DNA of 39,486 nt. Source: Candidatus Hydrogenedentota bacterium (GTDB lineage: Bacteria > Hydrogenedentota > Hydrogenedentia > Hydrogenedentales > SLHB01). Position numbers and translations under genes: made by a program. The notes beneath the pieces were generated by a model, which was not told the DNA's origin, did no database searches, and saw only the letters and a list, made by a program, of their open reading frames with translations. This document shows, one piece after another, positions 7,562 to 14,447 of this stretch (position 1 is the first letter of the stretch; each line of letters starts with the position of its first letter). The stretch is from positions 1 through 39,486 of the forward strand of contig JADLGB010000085.1 of the NCBI GenBank assembly GCA_020849535.1, given 5' to 3'.

Positions 7562-8672
7562 TGTAGAGCTTGCCTCCCAGCATCACGCCGGTTGCGTTGT
7601 GGATGTGCTGGAAGTTCTGAAGGCCCAATTCTTCCTTGGGCAGGATCGTGGACACAAGCTGGTCATTCTCCATGATGTACACTGGGGCGCCGAGATCGTG
7701 ATTGGGGCCATGCAGGCAACCCACTACCGTGTAGGGCCCTACAAAATCCACATCGCACGGAAAGGAACCGGCGGGCAGTGTGACCGTGTCCTGATACTTC
7801 CCCTCGGGGCTGAAACGATCGATCTCCGAGTTCGGCCGGTCCGCCACGTCGATGCGCTTTTCATCCGGCGACACCGTGATGCCGTGACCCGTTCCGAATT
7901 GGCCGGACGCCGTGCCCTTGCCGCCAAAAGCCAGATTCTGCCAGTGAGCCGCAAACGGGTTGGTAGACTGAATCCGCGCGGTGAGCACGTAGTCCAGGTC
8001 GGAATAGCCGGTGGTTACGTAATAGAGACCGTTCAGTTGCTCCACGTCGGTGGGCACGAACTTGCCGCCCTTCGCGAAGTATCCATCGACCGTGGGCTCA
8101 TTGAACAACTCCTCCGGCTTCGGAGTTTCGAGCGTGTTCACCAGCTTGCCATCCAATGTCGTGGTGAACACCTTGCCCGCGTCATTCGCCGGGAACGCGA
8201 GAAACGCCGCGCCTTCCTGGTCGTACCAGATGGTCGTGTTATGCATGTTGGTATCGCGCACCTCGGCGGGCGTCTCGATCAGTTCCGTGGTCTTCAGGTC
8301 CGCGCTCATCCTGATGATGCCCGCGCCCGGCAACGCGAAATAGGTTTCCCCGTGTCCATCCCGGCGATCCACCGCAAAGCCCCCGTGGGCCTTCACAAGG
8401 ACGTCAATCGCGCCCTGCGGAAGATGAGCGCCCGTGTAGAGCACCCGGAACTTGAGCGTGCCCTGGCCGCTCACCTTATCCTCCGCGGCCGCACGGACCG
8501 CTGAAAGCGGAAGCAGACTCGCCTCCGTATTGTGCGCGACCTGGACCTCATCCTCATTATCATGATGATGGTGTCCCTCGTGGCCGGGATGCGCGTGTGC
8601 CAGGAGAGGCAACATGAAAAGCGCGGCCACCGCGCCAAATTGCATCAAACAGACGCTAAACGAACGTGTCAT
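7503..8672 (-). CDS. Secreted His-rich NHL/beta-propeller protein
   Basis: The 389-residue product has a signal peptide ending near 'LLAHA' (residue 27), then a His/acidic cluster ('HPGHEGHHHHDNEDE') that could bind metal ions. The rest looks like a beta-propeller: NHL-like units such as 'DVADRPNSEIDRFSPEGKY' and 'GHGITVSPDEK' recur through the C-terminal half. No catalytic residues of a known enzyme are evident, though propeller lyases and binding proteins share this fold. The ATG lies behind GGGAG in the context GGGAGATCC. It is convergent with, and overlaps by 59 bases, the sensor kinase gene. Together with the EF-hand protein it suggests a cation-related envelope function; that is inference. 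Confidence 0.8.
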   Translation of the reverse strand: MTRSFSVCLMQFGAVAALFMLPLLAHAHPGHEGHHHHDNEDEVQVAHNTEASLLPLSAVRAAAEDKVSGQGTLKFRVLYTGAHLPQGAIDVLVKAHGGFAVDRRDGHGETYFALPGAGIIRMSADLKTTELIETPAEVRDTNMHNTTIWYDQEGAAFLAFPANDAGKVFTTTLDGKLVNTLETPKPEELFNEPTVDGYFAKGGKFVPTDVEQLNGLYYVTTGYSDLDYVLTARIQSTNPFAAHWQNLAFGGKGTASGQFGTGHGITVSPDEKRIDVADRPNSEIDRFSPEGKYQDTVTLPAGSFPCDVDFVGPYTVVGCLHGPNHDLGAPVYIMENDQLVSTILPKEELGLQNFQHIHNATGVMLGGKLYIIAQAWNPGDFAVFEQVTP

Positions 8673-8826
8673 GGTTCTGGATCTCCCGTGTCACCGATGC
8701 TGAAACACACGCGAACGCGGACTAAGCTTCCTGCCCGTTCTGAGTAGCCTTGCAAGATCAGTATGGCAGGAGCACCAGCACCCAGGCAAATCCAAAGTCA
8801 GCGCCGATGCGCGTCCGCGGAGGTGG

Positions 8827-8845
8827 CATGGGCATCCTGCCCATG
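8827..8845. repeat. Perfect 8-bp-arm palindrome
   Basis: CATGGGCA (8827-8834) and TGCCCATG (8838-8845) are exact inverse complements with loop TCC. There is no T-run on either side, so it is not a terminator. Its central GGCATCC(T) resembles the palindromes at 22513 and 36960. Confidence 0.55.
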
Positions 8846-9173
8846 GTCTTCAAACTATGTACGCCATCGCGACAAATCCGCACTCAGTAGAAGATGGCAA
8901 TCCACCGATTACACCGATCCAAGAAGAAGAGATGCAGAAGGGGGCACCGGCGTCTCGCCCGTGAATTGACTATGCTTCAACGCAGAAACCTGGAGGTTGC
9001 TGTGAAACACGGAAAAGCGAAACGACTACCTCCCCGGTACTGTCTCGCTCGCCACGCCAGCGCTGTGGCAGCCAAGCGCCCCACGTCACAGAAAGCCCGT
9101 GAAGGCACTCCTTCCCCGGGTCTGGGTGCCCGTCCCGGGTATTCCGAACGGCTTTAACTGCCGCCAGTGATTA

Positions 9174-9227
9174 TCCCATTTGTCCCATCTATCCCATTCG
9201 TCCCATTCGTCCCTTTCGTCCCTTTCC
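9174..9227. repeat. Tandem array of six 9-bp units (TCCCATTCG)
   Basis: Six head-to-tail 9-bp units run from 9174 to 9227, the cleanest being TCCCATTCG at 9192 and 9201. The first and last units have drifted. A shorter CCCATG-type array follows to 9252. On the minus strand it translates to Asp-Glu-Trp-like repeats, but that frame lacks any other sign of coding. Confidence 0.85.
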
Positions 9228-9337
9228 CCATCCCCATGCCCATGCCCATGCCAGTACGCCTGAGCTATGCCCGCCCCAGGTAGTCTCCGAGAGCCCCCAC
9301 TGATTCCCTCGACGTAACCATTCCGCATCTTCTCTTT

Positions 9338-9579
9338 GGCGCTGAAAGCGCCACGCAATTCTAGCCAGGGGCAGAACGAAGTGGCGCCCCTGGTACGGGC
9401 CATCCCCCTTCCCAAAAGCCCTGAAAGGGCGACGCAAGGCACTGATATTGTTTGGGTTGCGACGCCCCTTCAGGGCTGAATCCTTGGAGATTTCGCAACC
9501 AGGGGCTGCGCTTCGCTCCGCCCCTGGCTAGAGTTGCAGCACGCCTTCAGCGTGCCAAAATCCACGGCATGGTGCCGTG
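9338..9579. repeat. Cluster of seven short palindromes
   Basis: Hairpins follow each other closely: 9338-9352 (GGCGCT/AGCGCC), 9365-9393 (CCAGGGGC/GCCCCTGG), 9418-9430 (GCCCT/AGGGC), 9464-9476 (GCCC/GGGC), 9499-9527 (again CCAGGGGC/GCCCCTGG), 9539-9555 (GCACGC/GCGTGC) and 9563-9579 (CACGGCA/TGCCGTG). Several share a GAA or TTC loop. The repeated CCAGGGGC pair shows at least one family present twice. The arrangement resembles a mosaic of REP-like elements. Confidence 0.7.
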
Positions 9580-9706
9580 ACTTAGAGCCTCTATCAGGAG
9601 CCGTGCGAGTTCGTGTAGCGCAGGCTATTGTTAGAGCCTCTCCGTCCTGCAATGCGGGACTGTCTATAGACAAAGCGCCGCACGATTCATCAGATGAGAA
9701 TCTCCG

Positions 9707-9811
9707 GTAGCGCCCGCTTTCCACGGCGGGCGTCTTCGGGCTCCGAGTTCGCCCGGCATGGGAACCGGGCGCTACAAAGACGCCCGGCGTGGAAACCGGG
9801 CGCTACAAAGA
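9707..9811. repeat. Two 31-bp tandem palindromic units plus one inverted copy
   Basis: Units at 9750-9780 and 9781-9811 differ at only two positions. Each contains CGCCCGG...CCGGGCG arms and ends CTACAAAGA. A third, inverted copy lies at 9707-9736, and a decayed relative at 17634-17665. They lie just downstream of the stop of the minus-strand gene ending at 9894. Two units separated by no spacer do not make a CRISPR array. Confidence 0.8.
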
Positions 9812-9893
9812 CGCGGGTTTCTCGGATTTGGTCGATGCGAGCGATGGAAAACGTAGCGCTGTAGGGTCAGGCCTCCTATTTGCCCCCCGCAGC

Positions 9894-11051
9894 TCAGTCC
9901 TGCTCCCCGGCATCTACGTCGCCGAAGGCCATCAGCTCCTTGCGCTGCATGCGCGTGTAGGGAAAGATGCGGGGGATCACGGCCCGGATGATGGGGTTGT
10001 TGCTGTAGAAATAGAGGGCGGCGGGCTCCGTGTCCGTCATCATGCGGCGTTTGGTTTCATTCAAGACGGGTCCGTAGTGAATCGACTCCACGCCTTCTGC
10101 CAACGCGAACCGCACGGACTCAACGAGCAGGTTTTCGTAAGCGTGGTGTGTCTTCGGGAGGCTCCGATCAAAGGCGCCATGGATCATGCGCAAGGTGCGG
10201 CCCGCGCGAACGAACGTGTGATGTCCCACAGGGGCGCCGTCGAGATACGCCAGGAAGTGCACGAGGTCCGTCGAGTCACAGGTGCTGGTACGCTCCACGA
10301 TCTGCTCAAAGCAGTCCTGGAACGGCGAGTGGATAACGCTCTTCTCCACCGTCGTGCGTATGAAGCGGCGCAGATCGGGCAGCCGTGATGCGTCCAATCC
10401 TCCGCGAATCATCTCGATACGGCCTCCGCGTTTTGCGAACCACTTGATCTTGCGCGCGAGATTGTTGTGCAGGCCCAGGAAGTCCTCGATGCTCCGCATG
10501 CCCGCCGTAACGACGCGCCCGTCGTTCACGTAGGGGAAACGCGATGCGCCCTTGTGAAGACCGGCGTTCGCTACGGTGTCGGTGACAATCGTGCCCAGGG
10601 CGTGATGTTTCAGGTGTTCCAGCATGGCGTCAATCACCGCGTCGCGCGAATGCCCCCTCGCGACAAACCCGGGATTCGCGATGCCTTCCGCGCAGTAGCC
10701 CACCCGAATCCAAATATGGGCCGGAAGCCTCAGCGCATCCACTGGGAGATGAAGAAGGGGAGGCGCGAAGAGGGACTCGGCCCACGCCTTGCACCGGAGC
10801 ATGAGGGCCGCGCCGGCAAGCTCCGCGCCGTCGTAGACGCGCAGAATGCGCGCCTGCGTGCGCGGCGTTGAAACCCGGCTGACCGCGTCATAGATCTTCC
10901 AGACCGATGGAGCGGCGCCCGCCGCGTCCAGGCTGGGCTCGAACACCCGTTGCTCCTGGACGGTCAACGGCTCACCCGACAGCGTGCAGCGATAGCCGGA
11001 TGCAGCAAGGTTCCCGGGCGTTTCCTGCGTATCGCGAATCGATTCCCCCAT
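9894..11051 (-). CDS. GNAT-fold acyltransferase-like protein (FemAB/BioF2-like)
   Basis: The 385-residue product resembles the large GNAT proteins of the BioF2-like/FemAB type, which transfer acyl or aminoacyl groups. The C-terminal half (about residues 200-345) holds the recognisable core, 'DLVHFLAYLDGAPVGHHTFVRAGRTLRM' in two strands, then 'THHAYENLLVESVRFALAEG' and 'IHYGPVLNETKRRM'. There is no signal peptide or membrane segment. I choose ATG 11051 because AGGAAG lies just upstream; in-frame Met codons at 11096 and 11156 have weaker sites and would add 15 or 35 odd residues. Substrate unknown; peptidoglycan or lipid modification are possibilities. It is divergent from serC. Confidence 0.7.
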   Translation of the reverse strand: MGESIRDTQETPGNLAASGYRCTLSGEPLTVQEQRVFEPSLDAAGAAPSVWKIYDAVSRVSTPRTQARILRVYDGAELAGAALMLRCKAWAESLFAPPLLHLPVDALRLPAHIWIRVGYCAEGIANPGFVARGHSRDAVIDAMLEHLKHHALGTIVTDTVANAGLHKGASRFPYVNDGRVVTAGMRSIEDFLGLHNNLARKIKWFAKRGGRIEMIRGGLDASRLPDLRRFIRTTVEKSVIHSPFQDCFEQIVERTSTCDSTDLVHFLAYLDGAPVGHHTFVRAGRTLRMIHGAFDRSLPKTHHAYENLLVESVRFALAEGVESIHYGPVLNETKRRMMTDTEPAALYFYSNNPIIRAVIPRIFPYTRMQRKELMAFGDVDAGEQD

Positions 11052-11146
11052 ATGCACTTCCTGGCTGGTCTCGCGAGGAGGGCCCCGCGTCAGCATAGCA
11101 CGTTTCCGGGGGGGACCGTCGAAGAGGGCAAGGTAGCGCCAATGCT

Positions 11147-11155
11147 TATATAGCA
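11147..11155 (-). promoter_or_regulatory. Possible extended -10 for the GNAT gene
   Basis: Read on the minus strand, the bases spell TGCTATATA, an extended -10 type motif, about 95 bases upstream of the GNAT start codon. No good -35 is present. Weak support only. Confidence 0.3.
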
Positions 11156-11164
11156 CTGCATGTC

Positions 11165-11193
11165 TTGAAGCCTTGAAATGCCGCCGCTACAAT
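11165..11193 (+). promoter_or_regulatory. sigma70-type promoter of serC
   Basis: TTGAAG (11165-11170) and TACAAT (11188-11193) are separated by exactly 17 bases, giving four and five matches to the consensus boxes. Transcription would start near 11200, leaving a leader of about 70 bases. Confidence 0.65.
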
Positions 11194-11211
11194 ACCGTCC
11201 TTCAAGCATGA

Positions 11212-11238
11212 CTTGAATGAGGGCTATTCCTCTTCAAG
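11212..11238 (+). promoter_or_regulatory. Hairpin and repeated CTTGAA motifs in the serC leader
   Basis: CTTGAA (11212-11217) pairs with TTCAAG (11233-11238), and GAGG (11219-11222) with CCTC (11229-11232), around a six-base loop with one bulged T. The same CTTGAA or its complement also occurs at about 11164, 11172 and 11200, making five copies in 75 bases around the promoter. This pattern could be an operator or an RNA element; no known regulator site is recognised. Confidence 0.35.
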
Positions 11239-11269
11239 GGTGCCGGGGTCATTCGAAGGAGTAACGACC

Positions 11270-12364
11270 ATGGAACAGCGCGTATTCAATTTCTCCGCCG
11301 GTCCAGCCACGCTGCCGCTTCCCGCTTTGGAGGAAGCCCAACGCGATCTTGTCGCTTTCCCCGGTGCTGGGGCCTCCGTGATGGAGATCAGTCACCGTTC
11401 CAAGCAGTTCGCCGCGGTGCTGGAGAGCGCGAAAGCCAACGTCCAGAAATTGCTGAACCTCCCCGAGAACTACAAGATCTTGTTCGTTCAGGGCGGGGCG
11501 TCGCTTCAGTTTTCCATGGTTCCCATGAACTTCCTGCGCGGCGAGGGCAAGTCGGCCGACTACATCCTCACGGGCTCCTGGGGTGGCAAGGCCATCAAGG
11601 AAGCTAAGAAAGAGGGCGCCACGCGTGTCGCCTGGACGGGCAAGGAAGAGAAGTTCGTACGCGTGCCCGGCCAGAACGAACTCGACCTCGACCCGAAGGC
11701 GGTCTATTGCCACTTCACCTCGAACGAAACTATCGAAGGTGTCCAGTTCGCCACGGAGCCGGATACCGGCAAGGTGCCGCTGGTGTGCGACGCTTCCTCC
11801 GACATCCTGTCGCGTCCTATCGCGATTGAGAAGTACGGCCTGATCTATGCCGGCGCGCAGAAGAACATCGGCCCGTCCGGCGTGGCGCTGGTGATTGTCC
11901 GCGAAGACCTGTTGGCGCAGGTGCCCGAGGGACTGCCATCGATGCTCGACTACAAGCTGATGGTCGAGAACGACTCGCTCTACAACACGCCCTCGTGCTT
12001 TGCGATCTACATGGTGATGCTGGTCACAAAGTGGCTCCTGGAAGACATCGGCGGCTTGGACGCCATTGCGGCCATTAACAAAAAGAAGGCGCGTCTGCTC
12101 TACGACACGATCGACGGGAGCGGCGGCTTCTACAAAGGCCATGCGAACAAGGAAGCCCGCTCGGCCATGAACGTGACGTGGCGTCTCCCGAGCGAGGAAC
12201 TCGAACAGAAGTTCACGAAGGAAGCGACTGCGGCGGGCCTGCACGGGTTGAAAGGTCACCGTTCCGTCGGCGGCATCCGCGCCTCGATCTACAACGCGAT
12301 GCCCGTGGAAGGCGTCGAGGCCCTGGCCGATTTCATGACCGAGTTCCGCGCCAAGAACGGCTGA
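11270..12364 (+). CDS. serC: Phosphoserine aminotransferase
   Basis: SerC converts 3-phosphohydroxypyruvate and glutamate to phosphoserine and 2-oxoglutarate in serine synthesis, and also serves pyridoxal phosphate synthesis in many bacteria. The 364-residue length is standard. It begins with 'VFNFSAGPATLP', has 'QGGASLQFSMVPMN' (about residues 74-87), and the PLP-binding Lys198 in 'AGAQKNIGPSG'. The C-terminus has 'KGHRSVGGIRASIYNAM', the family's substrate-binding region. ATG 11270 lies eight bases after GAAGGAG (11255-11261). It is followed closely by an intrinsic terminator, so it is a single-gene unit. Confidence 0.97.
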   Translation: MEQRVFNFSAGPATLPLPALEEAQRDLVAFPGAGASVMEISHRSKQFAAVLESAKANVQKLLNLPENYKILFVQGGASLQFSMVPMNFLRGEGKSADYILTGSWGGKAIKEAKKEGATRVAWTGKEEKFVRVPGQNELDLDPKAVYCHFTSNETIEGVQFATEPDTGKVPLVCDASSDILSRPIAIEKYGLIYAGAQKNIGPSGVALVIVREDLLAQVPEGLPSMLDYKLMVENDSLYNTPSCFAIYMVMLVTKWLLEDIGGLDAIAAINKKKARLLYDTIDGSGGFYKGHANKEARSAMNVTWRLPSEELEQKFTKEATAAGLHGLKGHRSVGGIRASIYNAMPVEGVEALADFMTEFRAKNG

Positions 12365-12392
12365 GAGCGGTTCTGATTACCGAGACGAACTG

Positions 12393-12426
12393 ACGCCCGG
12401 CATGCGTGCCGGGCGTTTTCTTTTTC
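12393..12426 (+). terminator. Rho-independent terminator of serC
   Basis: A perfect ten-pair stem (12393-12402 with 12407-12416, loop TGCG) is followed by a T-rich tract (12416-12425). It lies 29 bases after the serC stop. Confidence 0.9.
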
Positions 12427-12457
12427 ATCTCGCGCGGAACGGTGCGTTTGCGAAATC

Positions 12458-13795
12458 TCATCCCGTTCCGGACATGTTTCTTCTCGGGTTCGTCGCGCCG
12501 GGCGCTGGCGCGGATTCACGCCTCGATCCGGCGTCTCCGGTGATCAGGCGTGCGGAACGGTTCCATGTGAGATAGCACCACGACCACTGAAAGAAGACCA
12601 GTACCCGGTTCTGGAACTGCACGATGTGCATCAGGTGCACGAAGAGCCACGTCATCCAGGCGAGGAGCCCGGACATCTTCACGCGACCGAACTGGGCTAC
12701 AGCCTGTGCACGCCCGATCGTCGCCAGGCTGCCCAGGTCGCGGTAATGGAAGGGTTTCATCGACTGGCTGCGCAGACGACGCGAGATGAGCTTCGCCGCG
12801 TAGCGGCCCTGTTGAATCGCCACCTGAGCGACGCCGGGCAGGGACGCGCCGGTCTGGTGTGCGAAGTGCGCCATATCGCCAATGACGAAGATCTCGGGGT
12901 ATCCTGGAATCGTGAGGTCCGGCTCCACGATGATCCGGCCGCCACGGTCCACCTGTGCGCCGGTTGCCTCCGCGACGGCGGCAGCCAATGGACACGCCCT
13001 CGCCCCCGCTGCCCACAGCACCGTGCGCGTGGCGATAGTCTCTTCCCGTCCGTCGCGCTCAATCCTCACGTGGTCTGGGGCGATTTGCGTGACCTTGGTG
13101 CCCGTCATGACGGTGGTGCCGAGGTGTTTGAGCGCCGCCTCCGCGGCCGCGGACAGTTCCGGCGAGAACGGCGGCAGCACCCGGTTCGCGTGCTCGATGA
13201 GGATCACCCGCGCATCTCGCGGGCGAATCTTCCGGAAGTTGTCTTGAAGCGTATGCGTGGAGATCTCTTTCAAGGCTCCAGCCAACTCGACACCGGTGGG
13301 GCCTGCACCAACAATGACAAACGTCAGCAGCGATTGAATGACCTCAGGGGCGGTCTCCCGTTCCGCGTTTTCAAACGCGAGCAAGATTCGCCTGCGGATC
13401 TCGGTGGCATCTTCAATCGTCTTCAACCCCGGTGCGACTTTTGCCCACTCGTCATTGCCAAAATACGTGTGACCCGCGCCCGCCGCGATGATCAGCGAAT
13501 CATACGGAATGCCTCCTTCGGCGAAGAGCACCTCATGCTTCACCGGATCGATCCCCTGTACGTCCGCCAGCAGCACGCGCGTGTTCTCCTGATGCTTGAG
13601 TACACCCCGTAGCGGGGCCGCGATGTTCCCCGGCGATAGAGCACCCGTGGCGACCTGATATAGGAGGGGCTGAAACAGGTGGAAATTGCGCTTATCCAGC
13701 AGGGTTACTTGGACATCGGCCCAGCGCAATTTGCGTGCGGCGTGAAGCCCCGCGAATCCTCCGCCAATGATGACCACGCGATGTTCGGAAGCCAT
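12458..13795 (-). CDS. ndh: Type II NADH dehydrogenase (NDH-2 family FAD oxidoreductase)
   Basis: NDH-2 enzymes pass electrons from NADH to quinone through FAD at the membrane surface without pumping protons. The 445-residue product has the N-terminal FAD-binding 'VIIGGGFAGLHAARKL' (about residues 8-23), the second nucleotide-binding 'VIVGAGPTGVELAGAL' (about 160-175), the FAD contact 'IFVIGDMAHF' and the C-terminal amphipathic region 'VFFQWSWCYLTWNRSARLI' expected to anchor it to the membrane. Length and order match the family. It is separated from the upstream minus-strand series by a terminator at 13896, so it is likely transcribed alone. It converges on serC. Confidence 0.9.
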   Translation of the reverse strand: MASEHRVVIIGGGFAGLHAARKLRWADVQVTLLDKRNFHLFQPLLYQVATGALSPGNIAAPLRGVLKHQENTRVLLADVQGIDPVKHEVLFAEGGIPYDSLIIAAGAGHTYFGNDEWAKVAPGLKTIEDATEIRRRILLAFENAERETAPEVIQSLLTFVIVGAGPTGVELAGALKEISTHTLQDNFRKIRPRDARVILIEHANRVLPPFSPELSAAAEAALKHLGTTVMTGTKVTQIAPDHVRIERDGREETIATRTVLWAAGARACPLAAAVAEATGAQVDRGGRIIVEPDLTIPGYPEIFVIGDMAHFAHQTGASLPGVAQVAIQQGRYAAKLISRRLRSQSMKPFHYRDLGSLATIGRAQAVAQFGRVKMSGLLAWMTWLFVHLMHIVQFQNRVLVFFQWSWCYLTWNRSARLITGDAGSRRESAPAPGATNPRRNMSGTG

Positions 13796-13895
13796 AGCCA
13801 GCTCGCTTTCTATCGTCTATGCATGACCTTGCACAGCCATGAGATACGGTGGTAATAGGAGCAGCGGGAGGAAGCGCTGAATGCAGAAGTCAGTA

Positions 13896-13920
13896 TCAAA
13901 AAGAACACCGCCTGGCGGTG
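13896..13920 (-). terminator. Rho-independent terminator after tspO
   Basis: Six GC-rich pairs (13906-13911 with 13915-13920) are followed on the minus strand by TTCTTTTTGA (complement of 13896-13905). It lies 32 bases after the tspO stop and separates that transcript from the NADH dehydrogenase gene. Confidence 0.65.
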
Positions 13921-13952
13921 CCCTATTCCTGAAATGCCGATGAGTCCTGCTT

Positions 13953-14447
13953 TTAGAGATTCATGCGCCAGAGGGTCGCATTCAGGAATCCCGCGAATGT
14001 AACCCATGCCAGGTACGGTACAAAGAGGAGTCCTCCCCAGAGGTCTTTGCGGAAGAAGAGTACCGTCGTTGCCAGAATGGCCAGCCACAGGAGCACCAAT
14101 TCAGCAAACGCTAACCCAGGCCGTTGGAGACCAAAGAAGACGACGGACCACAGGGTGTTCAGGACGAGTTGAACGGCCCACGCGCCCAGCGTTAGAGCAT
14201 TCTCCCTGAGTCCGCCGTTCAGCCAGACGCGCCACGCGCTGAGTCCGATGAGAAAGTAGAGGATGGACCACACAGTTCCAATCGTGCTCCCAGGTGGCGT
14301 CCACGACGGCTTGTTCAATGCGGGATACCACGTGTTCACAGACGTGGCCGTCGCCGCGCCGCCGATCGCCGCGGCTCCGTATGCAAGGAGCAGAAAGACC
14401 AGGAGTGCGGCAGCCTTCAGAATCATCGATGCCGCCCGGTCATTCAT
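13953..14447 (-). CDS. tspO: TspO/MBR family membrane protein
   Basis: TspO proteins are five-helix membrane proteins that bind porphyrins and cholesterol-like ligands and act as stress or redox sensors. The 164-residue product has the expected length and Trp-rich texture: 'WYPALNKPSWTPPG' in the first loop (the family's ligand-binding signature), 'WSILYFLIGLSAWRVW', 'QLVLNTLWSVVFFG' and 'YLAWVTFAGFLNATLWRMN' at the end. The start ATG (14447) overlaps the stop TGA of the preceding FG-GAP gene as ATGA, which indicates translational coupling. An in-frame Met nine bases earlier (14456) is possible. A terminator follows. Confidence 0.92.
   Translation of the reverse strand: MNDRAASMILKAAALLVFLLLAYGAAAIGGAATATSVNTWYPALNKPSWTPPGSTIGTVWSILYFLIGLSAWRVWLNGGLRENALTLGAWAVQLVLNTLWSVVFFGLQRPGLAFAELVLLWLAILATTVLFFRKDLWGGLLFVPYLAWVTFAGFLNATLWRMNL

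Larger units (their letters stand above)
8673..9893. other. 1.2-kb gene-free stretch dominated by repeats
   Basis: No frame here has a ribosome-binding site, protein-like composition or a recognisable motif. The short frames present (for example 8894-9157, and 9086-9442 on the minus strand) are arginine-rich or translate simple repeats. The stretch contains a palindrome at 8827, a 9-bp tandem array, a cluster of hairpins and two 31-bp tandem units, each listed separately. It looks like a landing ground for short repeat families. Confidence 0.7.

Noticed and set aside
7491..8504. 337-codon plus-strand open frame
   Set aside because: Antisense to the propeller gene, which has a signal peptide, ribosome-binding site and NHL-like motifs; this frame has none.
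8894..9157. 87-codon plus-strand frame in the repeat-rich gap
   Set aside because: Very rich in Arg/Lys, no ribosome-binding site, and it spans palindromes.
9086..9442. Minus-strand frame with Asp-Glu-Trp repeats
   Set aside because: The repeats are the translation of the 9-bp DNA array; nothing else in the frame looks coding.
9707..9811. Possible CRISPR array
   Set aside because: Only two direct 31-bp units with no spacer, and an inverted third copy; no cas genes.
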